Positions 51,039 through 60,546 of a DNA stretch of 64,000 nt are shown here, in pieces. Under the pieces are notes generated by a model that saw only the letters and a program-made list of their open reading frames with translations, was not told where the DNA came from and made no database searches. The position numbers were made by a program, and so were the translations under genes. The first letter of the stretch is position 1. Each line of letters starts with the position of its first letter. This DNA is from Acidimicrobiia bacterium (lineage in GTDB: Bacteria; Actinomycetota; Acidimicrobiia; Spongiisociales; UBA11373), in NCBI GenBank assembly GCA_030584185.1, contig CP129495.1:496001-560000 (forward strand). The letters are read 5' to 3'.

Positions 51039-51422
51039 CTACTGGCTCGCCGCCACTGCGGCTTCCAGCCTGGACAAGAGGCTCGCGTACTGCTCTCGCA
51101 AATCCCCTACCGGCTCCCGGCCCGGCAGCCTTCGACCGTCGATGTACCCGGCGGGCTGTTCCCACTTGGTCACCGTGTGGCGAGACACATCAAGGAGCCG
51201 AGCAATGTCCTGCTGGGTGTACCCGGCACGGCTACGAATGGACGCTCGCTCAAGGGGAGAGGGCAGCGAAGGATCAAGGCGACCACCCTGGCGGCGGGTG
51301 TTGAACCGGATCGCCGCATTCTGCTCGACCTCGGTCAGGGGACGGCTTGTCTCTCTCAGCCACCATCCTGGGTCTGTCGCGTACCAGCCGATGCTGACGA
51401 AACCACACTGCTTGAGACCCAT
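51039..51422 (-). CDS. Helix-turn-helix protein next to the attachment site
   Basis: 127 aa. HTH GYTQQDIARLLDVSRHTVTKWEQP near residue 70-92, preceded by a Trp-rich N-terminal part (GWYATDPGWWLRE). ATG 51422 chosen; the frame extends upstream toward the tRNA without family sequence. Forms a two-gene unit with the HEPN-like gene and may act as antitoxin or regulator. Confidence 0.65.
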   Translation of the reverse strand: MGLKQCGFVSIGWYATDPGWWLRETSRPLTEVEQNAAIRFNTRRQGGRLDPSLPSPLERASIRSRAGYTQQDIARLLDVSRHTVTKWEQPAGYIDGRRLPGREPVGDLREQYASLLSRLEAAVAASQ

Positions 51423-51509
51423 CCGCCGCTCCTTCTGCAACCGCCGTGCAACCGCCGCTACGGCTACGCTGGGGTGAAACCGGCAGGCTGTTGCGCTGCA
51501 AGGGTTTTC

Positions 51510-51584
51510 TGGCTCCGGGGGGGAGATTCGAACTCCCAACCAACGGATTAACAGTCCGCTGCTCTGCCGTTGAGCTACCCCGGA
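51510..51584 (-). tRNA. tRNA-Asn (GTT), integration target
   Basis: 75 nt including encoded CCA. Acceptor stem TCCGGGG/CCCCGGA, discriminator G, D-arm GCTCAACGGCAGAGC, anticodon loop CTGTTAATC with GTT at 51552-51550, and T-arm GGGAGTTCGAATCTCCC. Its 3' part is duplicated at 32936, so insertion of the element left this copy intact. Confidence 0.96.
51511..51554. repeat. Right attachment site within tRNA-Asn
   Basis: 44 bp identical to 32936-32979, running from the anticodon loop to the second-last base of the tRNA. Confidence 0.92.
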
Positions 51585-51611
51585 AAGGCGGGGAAGGGTA
51601 CCACCGGCCGA

Positions 51612-52742
51612 TCAGCCGCCCTCCAGGTAGTCCTTCAACTTCCCGGCGCGCGACGGCTGGCGCAGCTTGGCCAACGCCTTGGTCTCCAACTGTCTGACCC
51701 GCTCCCGGGTCACCCGAAAGTGCTGGCCGACCTCCTCGAGGGTGTGGATGCGCCCGTCCCTGAGCCCGAACCGCATGATCAGCACCTCGCGCTCCCGCTC
51801 CGACAGCTCCTCGAGCACCACCCCCAGGTAGTCCTGGAGCAGCCGGAACGAGGCGGCGGCAACCGGCGCCTCGGCGTCGGGGTCCTGGACGAAATCGCCG
51901 AGGGTCGAATCGTCCTCCTCCCCCAGCGGGGACTCCAGGGACAGCGGGTCCTGGGCGATGCGACGCAGCTCGGTCACCTTGCTCGGCTCCATGTGGAGAT
52001 CGGCGGCGATCTCCTCGATGGTCGGCTCCCGGCCCAGGTCCTGGTTGAGCGCCCGCTGCACGGCCGCCAGCTTGTTGATGGTCTCCACCATGTGCACCGG
52101 AACCCGGATGGTGCGACCCTGGTCGGCGAGGGCACGGGTGACCGACTGGCGGATCCACCACGAGGCGTAGGTGGAGAACTTGAAACCCCGGCGGTAGTCG
52201 AACTTCTCGACGGCCCGCATCAGGCCCAGATTCCCCTCCTGGACCAGATCGAGCAGGGGCATTCCCCGTCCCACGTACTTCTTGGCGATCGAGACCACCA
52301 GGCGCAGGTTCGCCTCCACGAGCCGTTGCTCGGCGCGCTCTCCGGAGCGCACCGCCCGCTCCAGGAACACCCGGTCGGTGGCCGGGGCGTCGGGGCTGAG
52401 ATGACGCAGCTTCTCGGCAGCGCGCTCCCCCGCCTCGCGCTGCATCGCCAGCTCCACCTCCTGCTGAGTGTCGAGCAGCGGCACCCGTCCGATCTCCTGC
52501 AGGTACATGCGCACCGGGTCGGTGACCTCGATCTCGTCGTCGCCGGGGAGCACGTCGAAGATGGCGTCGTGGGTGTCCTCGCGAATCTCGACCGAGTTCT
52601 CGCGCAGGGTGTCCATCACCGAGTCGAACGACTCGGATCCCGCCTCGGCCTCCTCGAGCTCCTGCTGGACCTCGGTGACCACCAGGAACCCGCGCTGGCG
52701 GGCACGGGCAAGCAGCTCGGCTATGACTTCATCCACGCTCAT
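51612..52742 (-). CDS. rpoD: RNA polymerase primary sigma factor
   Basis: 376 aa. Region 1.2/2 with [59 protein letters not shown] and [17 protein letters not shown] (-10 recognition); region 3; and region 4 with [27 protein letters not shown] (-35 recognition). The N-terminal region 1.1 is short. The ATG overlaps the dnaG stop by 4 bp, so primase and sigma factor are coupled, as in the classic macromolecular synthesis operon. Confidence 0.96.
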   Translation of the reverse strand: MSVDEVIAELLARARQRGFLVVTEVQQELEEAEAGSESFDSVMDTLRENSVEIREDTHDAIFDVLPGDDEIEVTDPVRMYLQEIGRVPLLDTQQEVELAMQREAGERAAEKLRHLSPDAPATDRVFLERAVRSGERAEQRLVEANLRLVVSIAKKYVGRGMPLLDLVQEGNLGLMRAVEKFDYRRGFKFSTYASWWIRQSVTRALADQGRTIRVPVHMVETINKLAAVQRALNQDLGREPTIEEIAADLHMEPSKVTELRRIAQDPLSLESPLGEEDDSTLGDFVQDPDAEAPVAAASFRLLQDYLGVVLEELSEREREVLIMRFGLRDGRIHTLEEVGQHFRVTRERVRQLETKALAKLRQPSRAGKLKDYLEGG

Positions 52743-54487
52743 TGCTGCTTCCCGAGATCGCGGCGGCTGCGTTCCAAAGCTATCAACTCCTCGAACAAGG
52801 CGGAATAGGCCTCTGAGCCGGGGGAAGTCGACTCCACGCGGCGCCTCAACTCCTGGATTCGGCGTTCCATGGCCCCCACCTGAACCTTTCCCAACACCTC
52901 GCCCGGATCCGGGAGAGGCCTGTCGAGTGCGGCGAGGCCCCGCAGCATCACCGACACCTCCGAGTCGTCCTCCCCCAGGAGCGAGCCCAGGTCGGGTGGG
53001 TCCCCGGGTTCGAGCGCTTCCAGTACCGGCACCAGCATCTTGTAGGCGGCGGCATGGTCCTCGCGAGAGAACACACCGCTCAGGTCGCCGCCTCGCACCC
53101 CGGGGTGGTTGGCCAGCATCAACCGGAGCAGCTCACGCTCCGCCTTCTCCACACCGCCGAGCCGCTCGGTGGCCACCGCCGGTCGTGGCGGCGCCTCGAC
53201 GCCGGGAACCGCCGCCTCCACGGCGCGGTTGACCACGTCGAGATCGACACCGGTGCGCCGCGACACCAGCACGGCGTACTCGTGACGGGTGATTCGGTCG
53301 GGATGGCGAGCGACGGTCTCGGCGGCCGCCCGCACCGCCCGCCCGCGGGCTTCGGGCTCGGAGAGATCGAAGGACTCCAGCTGCTTGTCCAGACGGAACT
53401 GGAGGAGCGGAGTGGAGCCTGCCACCGCCTTGGCCAGAAGCTCGGCCTCGCCCGCAGCCACCACGTCGGCGGGATCGCGACCCTCGGGAAGCAACGCCAC
53501 CCGCAGATCCAGATCCCCCGGGACGCTCCGCTCGAAACCCCGCAGGCTGGCCGCAGTGCCCGCCTCGTCGGCATCGAACATGAGCACAACCTTCTCCGAG
53601 AACCGACGCAGCAGGTCGAGATGCTCCTCGCCGAGGGCGGTCCCGCAGGTGGCGACCGCAACCGGCATCCCGGCGAGGTGCAGGGCGATGACGTCGGTGT
53701 ACCCCTCGACCACCACCGCCTCGCCGCGCCGCACGATGTCCGACTTGGCGGCATGGAGCCCGTACAGCAGCTGCGACTTGTGGTACAGGGGGGTCTCCGG
53801 CGAGTTCAGGTACTTGGGACCGTCCCCTTCGAGAAGCCGGGCACCGAACCCGACGGGGTCGCCGCGAACGTCGTGGATCGGGAACATCACCCGGTCCCGA
53901 AATCGGTCGAACACCCGGCCGGTGCGGGCCCGTACCGCCAGGCCGGCAGTGACCATCACGTCCTCGGGCACCTTCTTGCGTCGCAGGTGGTCGACCAGCG
54001 ACGAGCCATCCCCCGGGCTGTAACCGATGAGGAAGCGATCCACGACGTCGGCGTCGTAACCGCGTCCCCGCAGGTAGCCGCGTGCCGCCCCGGCATCACC
54101 GCCCGTCTTGAGACGGTCGTGGAAGAACGCCAGGGCCTCGGCGGTGGCGTCGACCAGCACCTGACGACGGTCACGACGCTTGGCCGCCTCCGGGTCCTGA
54201 TGCAGCGTCACCCCGACGCGGCGGGCCAGCATCTCCACCGCCTCGGAGAAGTCGACGGCCTGGGTCTCCTGCACGAAGCGAAACAGGTCTCCGCTGCGCC
54301 CACACCCGAAGCAGTGATACAGGCCCCGGGCGGCATCCACGCTCATCGACGGGGTCTTCTCCTGATGGAACGGGCACACCGCCATCACCGAACGCCCCGA
54401 GCGCCGCACCTTGGTGACCTCCCCGACCAGTTCGGCGAGGTCGGTGGAGTCCCTCACCCGCTCGATGTCGTCACGCCGGTAGGCCAT
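52739..54487 (-). CDS. dnaG: DNA primase
   Basis: 582 aa. N-terminal zinc finger CPFH...CFGC (about 38-63), the RNA polymerase core with [22 protein letters not shown], the Toprim domain ([28 protein letters not shown]) and a helicase-binding C-terminus. ATG 54487 chosen ([11 protein letters not shown]); the longer frame is not conserved. Makes RNA primers at the replication fork. Confidence 0.96.
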   Translation of the reverse strand: MAYRRDDIERVRDSTDLAELVGEVTKVRRSGRSVMAVCPFHQEKTPSMSVDAARGLYHCFGCGRSGDLFRFVQETQAVDFSEAVEMLARRVGVTLHQDPEAAKRRDRRQVLVDATAEALAFFHDRLKTGGDAGAARGYLRGRGYDADVVDRFLIGYSPGDGSSLVDHLRRKKVPEDVMVTAGLAVRARTGRVFDRFRDRVMFPIHDVRGDPVGFGARLLEGDGPKYLNSPETPLYHKSQLLYGLHAAKSDIVRRGEAVVVEGYTDVIALHLAGMPVAVATCGTALGEEHLDLLRRFSEKVVLMFDADEAGTAASLRGFERSVPGDLDLRVALLPEGRDPADVVAAGEAELLAKAVAGSTPLLQFRLDKQLESFDLSEPEARGRAVRAAAETVARHPDRITRHEYAVLVSRRTGVDLDVVNRAVEAAVPGVEAPPRPAVATERLGGVEKAERELLRLMLANHPGVRGGDLSGVFSREDHAAAYKMLVPVLEALEPGDPPDLGSLLGEDDSEVSVMLRGLAALDRPLPDPGEVLGKVQVGAMERRIQELRRRVESTSPGSEAYSALFEELIALERSRRDLGKQQ

Positions 54488-54531
54488 CGCGGCGAGTGTA
54501 CCGGGGGCGGTCGCGGCCACCCCGGGGGGAC

Positions 54532-55839
54532 TCAGCCGAGGAGGCCCTCGAGGTGATCGACCAGGCCGGCGATCGGCAGTCGCACCTGTTCGGTGGTGTC
54601 GCGATCACGGATCGTGACCGCCCGGTCCTCGAGCGTCTCGAAGTCGATGGTGACGCAGTACGGGGTCCCGATCTCGTCCTGGCGGCGATACCGCCGGCCT
54701 ATCGACTGTGTCACGTCCACCTCGATCATCCAGCGCCGGCGGAGCATCGCCGCCACCTCGTGGGTCACCGCCACCAGATCGTCCTTCTTCGACAGCGGGA
54801 GGACGGCCACCTTGATCGGGGCGAGGCGGGGATGAAGCCGCAGCACGAGGCGACTCTCCCCACCCACCTGATCCTCGTCATAGGCGTCGATGAGGAAGGC
54901 GAAGGCGGAACGGGTCACCCCGGCGGCCGGTTCGATCACGTAGGGGAAGAAGCGCTCGCCGCTCTCCTGATCGAAGTAGCGCAGGTCCTCGCCGCTGGCC
55001 TCGGAGTGCGCCTTGAGGTCGAAGTCGGTGCGGTTGGCGATCCCCTCCAGCTCGTCCCAACCCCATGGGAACAGGTACTCGACGTCGCTGGTGGCGGCGG
55101 CGTAGTGGGCCAGCTCGTCCTCGACGTGAGGGCGCAGGCGCAGGCGCTCCTCGCTCATCCCGAGGGAGCGATACCAGTCGATCCGCTCCTCCAGCCAGTA
55201 CCGGTACCACTCGTCGGCCTCCTCGGGCCGGCAGAAGAACTCCATCTCCATCTGCTCGAACTCGCGGGTGCGGAATACGAACTGGCCCGGGGTGATCTCG
55301 TTGCGGAACGACTTGCCCACCTGGGCGATGCCGAACGGGAGTTGCATGCGGGCGGTGCGGCGCACGTTCTCGTAGTTGGTGAAGATCCCCTGGGCGGTCT
55401 CCGGCCGCAGGTAGGTGACGGCGGCGTCCTCCTCCACCGGTCCGAGGAAGGTCTTCAACATCAGGTTGAACGCCCTCGGGTCGGTGAAGGACCCGGTGGC
55501 ACCACACTCGGGGCAGGTGTCGGGGTCGTCGAGCTTGTCGAGGCGGAACCGGTGATGACACGAGGTGCACTCCACCAGCGGATCGGTGAAGGAGGCCTCA
55601 TGACCCGAGGTGACCCATACCTGGCGAGCCTGGATGATGGCCGAGTCGATGCCCACCACGTCGTCGCGCTCCTGCACCATGGCGCGCCACCAGGCCTCCC
55701 GCAGGTTGCGCAGCAGCTCGGCGCCCAGCGGCCCGTAATCCCACGAGGAGCGCAGGCCCCCGTAGATCTCGGATGCGGGGAACACGAACCCACGGCGCTT
55801 GGAGAGGTTGACGATGGTCTCGAGGTCGGGGGCCGGCAT
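54532..55839 (-). CDS. glyS: Glycyl-tRNA synthetase, single-chain type
   Basis: 435 aa class II synthetase of the alpha2 type. [24 protein letters not shown] at the start, zinc-ribbon ECTSCHHRF...TCPECG (about 90-113), motif 2 [24 protein letters not shown], and anticodon-binding domain in the last 120 residues. Shorter than the mycobacterial enzyme, but all motifs are present. Lies 44 bp upstream of dnaG. Confidence 0.95.
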   Translation of the reverse strand: MPAPDLETIVNLSKRRGFVFPASEIYGGLRSSWDYGPLGAELLRNLREAWWRAMVQERDDVVGIDSAIIQARQVWVTSGHEASFTDPLVECTSCHHRFRLDKLDDPDTCPECGATGSFTDPRAFNLMLKTFLGPVEEDAAVTYLRPETAQGIFTNYENVRRTARMQLPFGIAQVGKSFRNEITPGQFVFRTREFEQMEMEFFCRPEEADEWYRYWLEERIDWYRSLGMSEERLRLRPHVEDELAHYAAATSDVEYLFPWGWDELEGIANRTDFDLKAHSEASGEDLRYFDQESGERFFPYVIEPAAGVTRSAFAFLIDAYDEDQVGGESRLVLRLHPRLAPIKVAVLPLSKKDDLVAVTHEVAAMLRRRWMIEVDVTQSIGRRYRRQDEIGTPYCVTIDFETLEDRAVTIRDRDTTEQVRLPIAGLVDHLEGLLG

Positions 55840-55968
55840 GGGCGCCGATGTTAGGGGTGGACGGGGTGCCGGCGGTCGGAGGGTGTGCCCGTGGCGGAGC
55901 GGGCCGGAGGCTCGACGGCGGCCGGCGACCCTGGATGCCCCTCCGACGAGCGGACGGCACGCCCCCGA

Positions 55969-56673
55969 TCACACCCTGCCGAAGCGTCGCTCCCGGCCCC
56001 GGTACTCCGCCACGCAGGCCTCGAGGTCGGCGGTGTGGAAGTCGGGCCACAGCGTGTCGGGGAACACGTACTCGGCGTACGCCGCCTGCCACAGCAGGAA
56101 GTTGCTGATCCGCTGCTCCCCGCTGGTCCTGATCACCAGGTCCGGATCCGGCATGTCGGGCATCTCGAAACGGGCCGCCAGCGCCGCCTCGTCCACCTGG
56201 TCGGGCCGTACGAGGCCGGCGGCCACATCCTCGGCGAGGCGTCGGGCGGCGGCGGTGATCTCGGCTCGCGCCCCGTAGTTGAAGGCGAACACCATCGTCA
56301 TGGCGGTGTTGCCCGAGGTCAGCGCCTCGGCGTCGGCGATCCTCTCCCGAAGCAGGTCGGAAACACGGGGATCGTCGCGATCTCCGAGGAACCGCACCCG
56401 GACCCCGAGCTCGTGCAGTTCGTCGCGCCGCCGCAGCAGCAGGTCCTCCTTGAACCCCATCAGGAACTCCACCTCGTCGCCCGGGCGATTCCAGTTCTCC
56501 GTGGAGAAGGTGAACACGGTCAGCCACTCGATCCCCAGGCCGAGGGCGCCATGGACCACGTCGAAGAGGGCGGACTCCCCGGCGGCGTGCCCGGCGGTAC
56601 GCGGAAGTCCCCGTGCGGTGGCCCACCGGCCGTTGCCGTCCATGATGATGGCCACGTGGCGAGGATCAGGCAT
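55969..56673 (-). CDS. uppS: Isoprenyl (di-trans,poly-cis-undecaprenyl) diphosphate synthase
   Basis: 234 aa. HVAIIMDGNGRWATARGLPR with catalytic Asp near residue 13, FTFSTENWNRP, FNYGARAEI and DLVIRTSGEQRISNFLLWQAAYAEY are the family signatures. Makes the undecaprenyl carrier for cell-wall synthesis at the cytoplasmic membrane. Overlaps the recO end by 8 bp. Confidence 0.95.
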   Translation of the reverse strand: MPDPRHVAIIMDGNGRWATARGLPRTAGHAAGESALFDVVHGALGLGIEWLTVFTFSTENWNRPGDEVEFLMGFKEDLLLRRRDELHELGVRVRFLGDRDDPRVSDLLRERIADAEALTSGNTAMTMVFAFNYGARAEITAAARRLAEDVAAGLVRPDQVDEAALAARFEMPDMPDPDLVIRTSGEQRISNFLLWQAAYAEYVFPDTLWPDFHTADLEACVAEYRGRERRFGRV

Positions 56674-57406
56674 CGAGTATCGGTGCGGCCAGCCGCCGGT
56701 CGAGGTGATACTCCATGAACCGCCGCACCACGCCCATCGCCTCCCCGGAGAACGAGGGGTCGGCAGTGGGCAGATCGGAAAGGTCGATGGCGGCGAGGCG
56801 CTCCAGGTAGGCGGTGAGCCCGGGCCGCAGTGGGATCGCCCCCGGCACCCGGTCCCGCTCGCAGAGAACCCCACCCCCGGCGAAGGAGAACCGGCTGAGG
56901 TCTTCACGGCGCCCGCACCCGGCGCAGTGATCGAGGGCGGGGGCGATGCCGACCACGCCCGCCAGCTTGAGGAGGAAGGATGCGATCACGTCGGGATGGG
57001 CCGGTTTCGCCTCGAGAGCCCGCAGGCCGCGCTGCAACAGCAGGAAGGAGCGCCGGGACCCCTCGTTCTCCTGAACCACGGCGTCGATGGCCTCCACCAT
57101 CGTCCCCGCTGCCAGCACCCGGTCCAGGTCGCCACGCACCCGAGGGAACGCCTCGATGACCGAGACCTGGGTGATGGTGTCCAGGTTGCGGCCCTCATAG
57201 AGGACCAGGTCCACGTGGGTGAACGGCTCCAGGCGACCCCCGAAGCGGCTCTTGGTGCGGCGAACCCCTTTCGCCACCGCTCGCAGCCTCCCGTGGTTCG
57301 GGCTGAGCATCACCACAACGCGATCCGCCTCCCCGAACGGGAAGCTCCTCAGCACGATCCCCTGGTCGTTGCGCAGCGCCACGGCGACAGCGTACCGGCG
57401 CCCCAT
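56666..57406 (-). CDS. recO: DNA repair protein RecO
   Basis: 246 aa. N-terminal OB-fold (GIVLRSFPFGEADRVVVMLSPNHGRLRAVAKGVRR) and C-terminal helical domain with zinc-binding CAGCGRREDLSRFSF and VLCER. Loads RecA with RecR in gap repair. ATG 57406 is chosen because the extended frame upstream lies over the region where the VWA gene begins on the other strand. Confidence 0.93.
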   Translation of the reverse strand: MGRRYAVAVALRNDQGIVLRSFPFGEADRVVVMLSPNHGRLRAVAKGVRRTKSRFGGRLEPFTHVDLVLYEGRNLDTITQVSVIEAFPRVRGDLDRVLAAGTMVEAIDAVVQENEGSRRSFLLLQRGLRALEAKPAHPDVIASFLLKLAGVVGIAPALDHCAGCGRREDLSRFSFAGGGVLCERDRVPGAIPLRPGLTAYLERLAAIDLSDLPTADPSFSGEAMGVVRRFMEYHLDRRLAAPILDA

Positions 57407-57473
57407 CCGCCACCCGGGAACCGGCGGGCCCCGACCGGTCGTCCGAAGGAGAGACGACCGGAAGGAACAATCG

Positions 57474-59744
57474 ATGCGCGCCGCCCTCGCCGCCGCCCTT
57501 CTGGCCATTTCCCTGCCCTCGACCGCCGCAGCACAGACCCCATCCCCCCTGCCCCCCTGCCCCTGGTGGCACTGCGGCGGCCCCGCCGACCTGGTCGTCG
57601 AGGAGTACCGGCTGGAGGTGGAGATCACCGACGGCATCGCCACGACGCGGGTTCGCCAGGTGCTGCGCAACGACGGAGACTTCGCCGGCGAGGGCGAGTT
57701 CCTCCACCCGATCCCGGTGGACGCCACGGTCACCGGCCTCACCCTGTGGATCGACGGCGAACCGGTCGCAGGCGAGCTCCTCGGCGGTGACGCCGCCCGA
57801 CAGACGTACGAGGACATCGTCCGCCGCACCCAGGATCCGGCCCTCCTCGAGTGGGCGGACGATGCCCTGTTGCGGCTTCGGCTCTTCCCCATCGAGGCCC
57901 ACTCGAGGCGAACGGTCGAGATCGAGTACCGCCAGGCGCTCGCCTCCGACCACGGACTCGCCCGCTACCGCCATCCGCTGGGAAGGGAACACGCCGCCAC
58001 CATCGAGTCTCTGTCGGCCCGGATCGAGATCGCCTCCGCCGACGGGGTGAAGACCGTCTACTCGCCCTCTCACGACGTCGGGATCGATCGCATCTCGGAC
58101 GGACGCGTCGTGGTGGGGTACGAGGCGTCGGAGGTGGCGACCACCGACCTGGTCCTCTATCACTCGACCGGGGCGGGTGCCGTCGACCTCGACGTGGTGA
58201 CCTACCGTGACGGTGAGGAAGGCTGGTTCCTCCTCCTGGCATCCCCCGGGCTCGAAGGCGGAGGCGCCGTCGTGGCCAAGGACCTGATCCTGGTCCTCGA
58301 CGTTTCGGGAAGCATGGAAGGCGAGAAGTTCATCCAGGCTCGTGACGCTGCCGCCCACGTCCTCGACGGCCTCAATCCCGGTGACCGATTCGAGGTGATC
58401 GCCTTCTCCACCGGGACCACTTCGTTCGGCGACGGGCTGCGACCGGCATCCGAGGCGCCGGCGGGGCGCGACTGGCTGTCGACCCTCGCCCCCGGGGGCT
58501 CCACCAACATCGACCTGGCACTCGAAGAGGCGCTCGATCGGGCCGAACCGGGCCGGCCGGCGTACGTGGTGTTCCTCACCGACGGGCTCCCCACCGAAGG
58601 TGTCGTCGACACCGCCACCATCCTGGAGAACCTCGATCGGCGCAGCAGCGATCAGGTGTCGATCTTCGCCTTCGGCGTCGGCTATGACGTGGACACCTTC
58701 CTGCTCGACTCGATGGCCAGGGAGCACCACGGAAGCACCACCTACGTCACCCCCGACGAGGCGATCGACGCCGCCATCGAGTCGCTGTACTCCCGGATCT
58801 CGTCCCCGGTGCTGACCGGAGTGAGCCTCACCGTCTCGGGCGTCACCGTCTCCGACCTCCAGCCGCAGCCCCTCCCCGACGTCTTCCGAGGTGGTCAACT
58901 GGTGGCGGTGGGCCGGTACACGGGAGCAGGGCCGGCCACGATCACCCTCACCGGGCGCTCCGGGGGCGACGAGGTTCGTCTGGTGTTCGACGACGTGCTC
59001 TTCACCGAGTCGGGTGGGGACCCGTCGGTGCCGCGGCTGTGGGCCGGTCGCAAGATCGGCGAACTGCTCCGCTCGGTGCGGCTCGACGGCCCCGACCCCG
59101 AGACCATCGACCAGATAGTGCGCCTCTCGATCAGATGGGGGATCGTCACCCCGTACACCTCCTACCTGGTGACCGAGGATGCCCCGTTCGGGGAGCAGGC
59201 GCTCGAGGACATCAGCAGCGAGGCGGCGCGCCAGGCCGCCGACACCCCCACGCAGTCCTCGGGGAAGGCGGCGGTGGATGAGGCCGACGCCGCCGCCGGG
59301 CTGGTTGCCGCCGAGCGCCTGGCGTCGATGCCCACCGACCTCGTGATCCTGGCGGGTGACCGTACCCTGCTGTGGAGCGACGGCAGATGGATCGACACCC
59401 TCTACGACCCCCAGATGCCGGTGGTACGCATCTCCTTCGGCTCGGTCGAGTACTTCTCGCTGGCGCAGCGACCGGAAATGGGAGCGATCCTGGCGGCGGC
59501 GGCGGAGATGATCGTGGTCGCCGATGGCGTGGCCTACGAGGTGGTTCCCTCCGGCGAGCCATCCGATCCCCTGCCCGAGAGCACCACCGCCGCCGAGCCG
59601 ACCACGTCGACCGTGCCCGGGGAAGCCTTCGCCCCCCCGGCGAGCTCGGCGAGAGGGGAGTTCCCGGTCGCCTTGCTGGTCATCGGTGCCGCCATCGCCT
59701 CGGCTGCGATCCTCGCCTTCGGAGGAATCCGACGCCACCGTTGA
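57474..59744 (+). CDS. VIT and von Willebrand A domain surface protein
   Basis: 756 aa. A signal peptide (first 25 residues, ending AAAQTPS), a VIT domain (about 40-170), a VWA domain beginning LILVLDVSGSMEGEK near residue 275 with the MIDAS Asp-x-Ser-x-Ser, later TDGLPTEG, and a C-terminal membrane helix FPVALLVIGAAIASAAILAF followed by a basic tail. The family resembles inter-alpha-trypsin inhibitor heavy chains and marine proteobacterial sortase-target proteins. Probably cell-surface, metal-dependent adhesion. GGAAGGAAC precedes ATG. Inserted between recO and era in an otherwise housekeeping run. Confidence 0.9.
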   Translation: MRAALAAALLAISLPSTAAAQTPSPLPPCPWWHCGGPADLVVEEYRLEVEITDGIATTRVRQVLRNDGDFAGEGEFLHPIPVDATVTGLTLWIDGEPVAGELLGGDAARQTYEDIVRRTQDPALLEWADDALLRLRLFPIEAHSRRTVEIEYRQALASDHGLARYRHPLGREHAATIESLSARIEIASADGVKTVYSPSHDVGIDRISDGRVVVGYEASEVATTDLVLYHSTGAGAVDLDVVTYRDGEEGWFLLLASPGLEGGGAVVAKDLILVLDVSGSMEGEKFIQARDAAAHVLDGLNPGDRFEVIAFSTGTTSFGDGLRPASEAPAGRDWLSTLAPGGSTNIDLALEEALDRAEPGRPAYVVFLTDGLPTEGVVDTATILENLDRRSSDQVSIFAFGVGYDVDTFLLDSMAREHHGSTTYVTPDEAIDAAIESLYSRISSPVLTGVSLTVSGVTVSDLQPQPLPDVFRGGQLVAVGRYTGAGPATITLTGRSGGDEVRLVFDDVLFTESGGDPSVPRLWAGRKIGELLRSVRLDGPDPETIDQIVRLSIRWGIVTPYTSYLVTEDAPFGEQALEDISSEAARQAADTPTQSSGKAAVDEADAAAGLVAAERLASMPTDLVILAGDRTLLWSDGRWIDTLYDPQMPVVRISFGSVEYFSLAQRPEMGAILAAAAEMIVVADGVAYEVVPSGEPSDPLPESTTAAEPTTSTVPGEAFAPPASSARGEFPVALLVIGAAIASAAILAFGGIRRHR

Positions 59745-59788
59745 TCGAACGACTCACACGTGGCGCGGCCTTGCGCGACACTTGAAGG

Positions 59789-60079
59789 GTGAACGATCCA
59801 CTCACCGACGAGCAACGCGCCGAACTCGCCTCCCGGCACCCCGCCTGGGAACCGGCGGGAGCCGGGGTCGGCCGCACCTTTCGCTTCGCAGACTTCGCCG
59901 AGGCGATGGGCTTCGTCACCAGGGTCGCCCTCGTCGCCGAGGCCGCCGATCACCATCCGGACATCGACATCCGCTGGAATCGGGTGACGCTGACCCTGAT
60001 CACCCACTCGGCAGGGGCCCTCACGGAGCTCGACCGGCGTCTCATCGAGGCGATCGACGGCTTGGGGGTGACGAGTTGA
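59789..60079 (+). CDS. Pterin-4a-carbinolamine dehydratase
   Basis: 96 aa, full length. DFAEAMGFVTRVALVAEAADHHPDIDIRWNRV holds the catalytic HH(P) motif, followed by LTLITHSAGALTELD. Recycles 4a-hydroxytetrahydropterin after aromatic amino acid hydroxylation; in bacteria without such hydroxylases it has been linked to molybdopterin. GTG start. Confidence 0.92.
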   Translation: MNDPLTDEQRAELASRHPAWEPAGAGVGRTFRFADFAEAMGFVTRVALVAEAADHHPDIDIRWNRVTLTLITHSAGALTELDRRLIEAIDGLGVTS

Positions 60080-60540
60080 CGGTGTGGAAGCGGCCGGAGC
60101 TCGGAACGGTGATCCCCTACCTGATCGCCGATGACCCCGACGATCTGCTCGACTTCCTGGAGGACGCCTTCGAGGGTGAGGTGATCCATCGCAACGAGCG
60201 GCCGGACGGAACCGTCATCCACGCAGAGGTGCGCCTCGGAGACGGCATGGTGATCGTGGCCGAGCCCACCGGGGAGTCCGGGACGATGCCCGCAACGATC
60301 CACCTCTATGTCCCCGATTGCGACGACGCCTTCGCCGCCGCCCTCGACGCCGGCGCCGTCATCGTGGTCGAGCCGAGCAACCACCCGGAATCCGCAGAGC
60401 GCTACGGAGGCGTGGTCGATCCCGCCGGGAACCTGTGGTGGATCGCCACCCGGCTGCGAGAGGTGGACTCTGAAGCCGAAGAGCGACTCATCGACGAGCT
60501 CGCCGCCGCATCCGAGCCATCCCCCGGGCCCGAGGATTGA
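60076..60540 (+). CDS. VOC-family (glyoxalase/bleomycin resistance-like) protein
   Basis: 154 aa. Two beta-alpha-beta-beta-beta units: PYLIADDPDDLLDFLEDAFEGEVIHRNERPDG and HLYVPDCDDAFAAALDAGAVIVVEPSN, ending GGVVDPAGNLWWIATRL. Reads like the PhnB-like/YycE subgroup. TTG start (60076) overlapping the dehydratase stop; a GTG at 60082 is also possible. Substrate unknown. Confidence 0.85.
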   Translation: MTVWKRPELGTVIPYLIADDPDDLLDFLEDAFEGEVIHRNERPDGTVIHAEVRLGDGMVIVAEPTGESGTMPATIHLYVPDCDDAFAAALDAGAVIVVEPSNHPESAERYGGVVDPAGNLWWIATRLREVDSEAEERLIDELAAASEPSPGPED

Positions 60541-60546
60541 ATCGGC

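Larger units (their letters stand above)
32936..51554. mobile_element. Integrative element inserted in tRNA-Asn (about 18.6 kb)
   Basis: Bounded by a 44-bp perfect direct repeat (32936-32979 and 51511-51554) that equals the 3' half of the tRNA-Asn gene including its anticodon. A tyrosine integrase is the first gene inside the left end. Behind it lie a AAA+ replication-type gene, an excisionase-like gene and an XRE regulator, then cargo and many insertion sequences. Codon and base use is less GC-rich in the cargo at 39-43 kb than in the flanks. No conjugation gene is seen, so it is either mobilised in trans or decayed by IS insertions. Confidence 0.88.

Noticed and set aside
57195-59738. 847-codon open frame on the minus strand
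   Set aside because: Mirror frame of the VIT/VWA gene. The translation is low complexity and has no signature, while the plus strand has a full domain set, signal peptide and ribosome site.
59789-60079. Pterin dehydratase as part of the aromatic pathway
   Set aside because: It lies 30 kb away inside the housekeeping run and no phenylalanine hydroxylase is in the window, so a link to phenylalanine catabolism is not supported.
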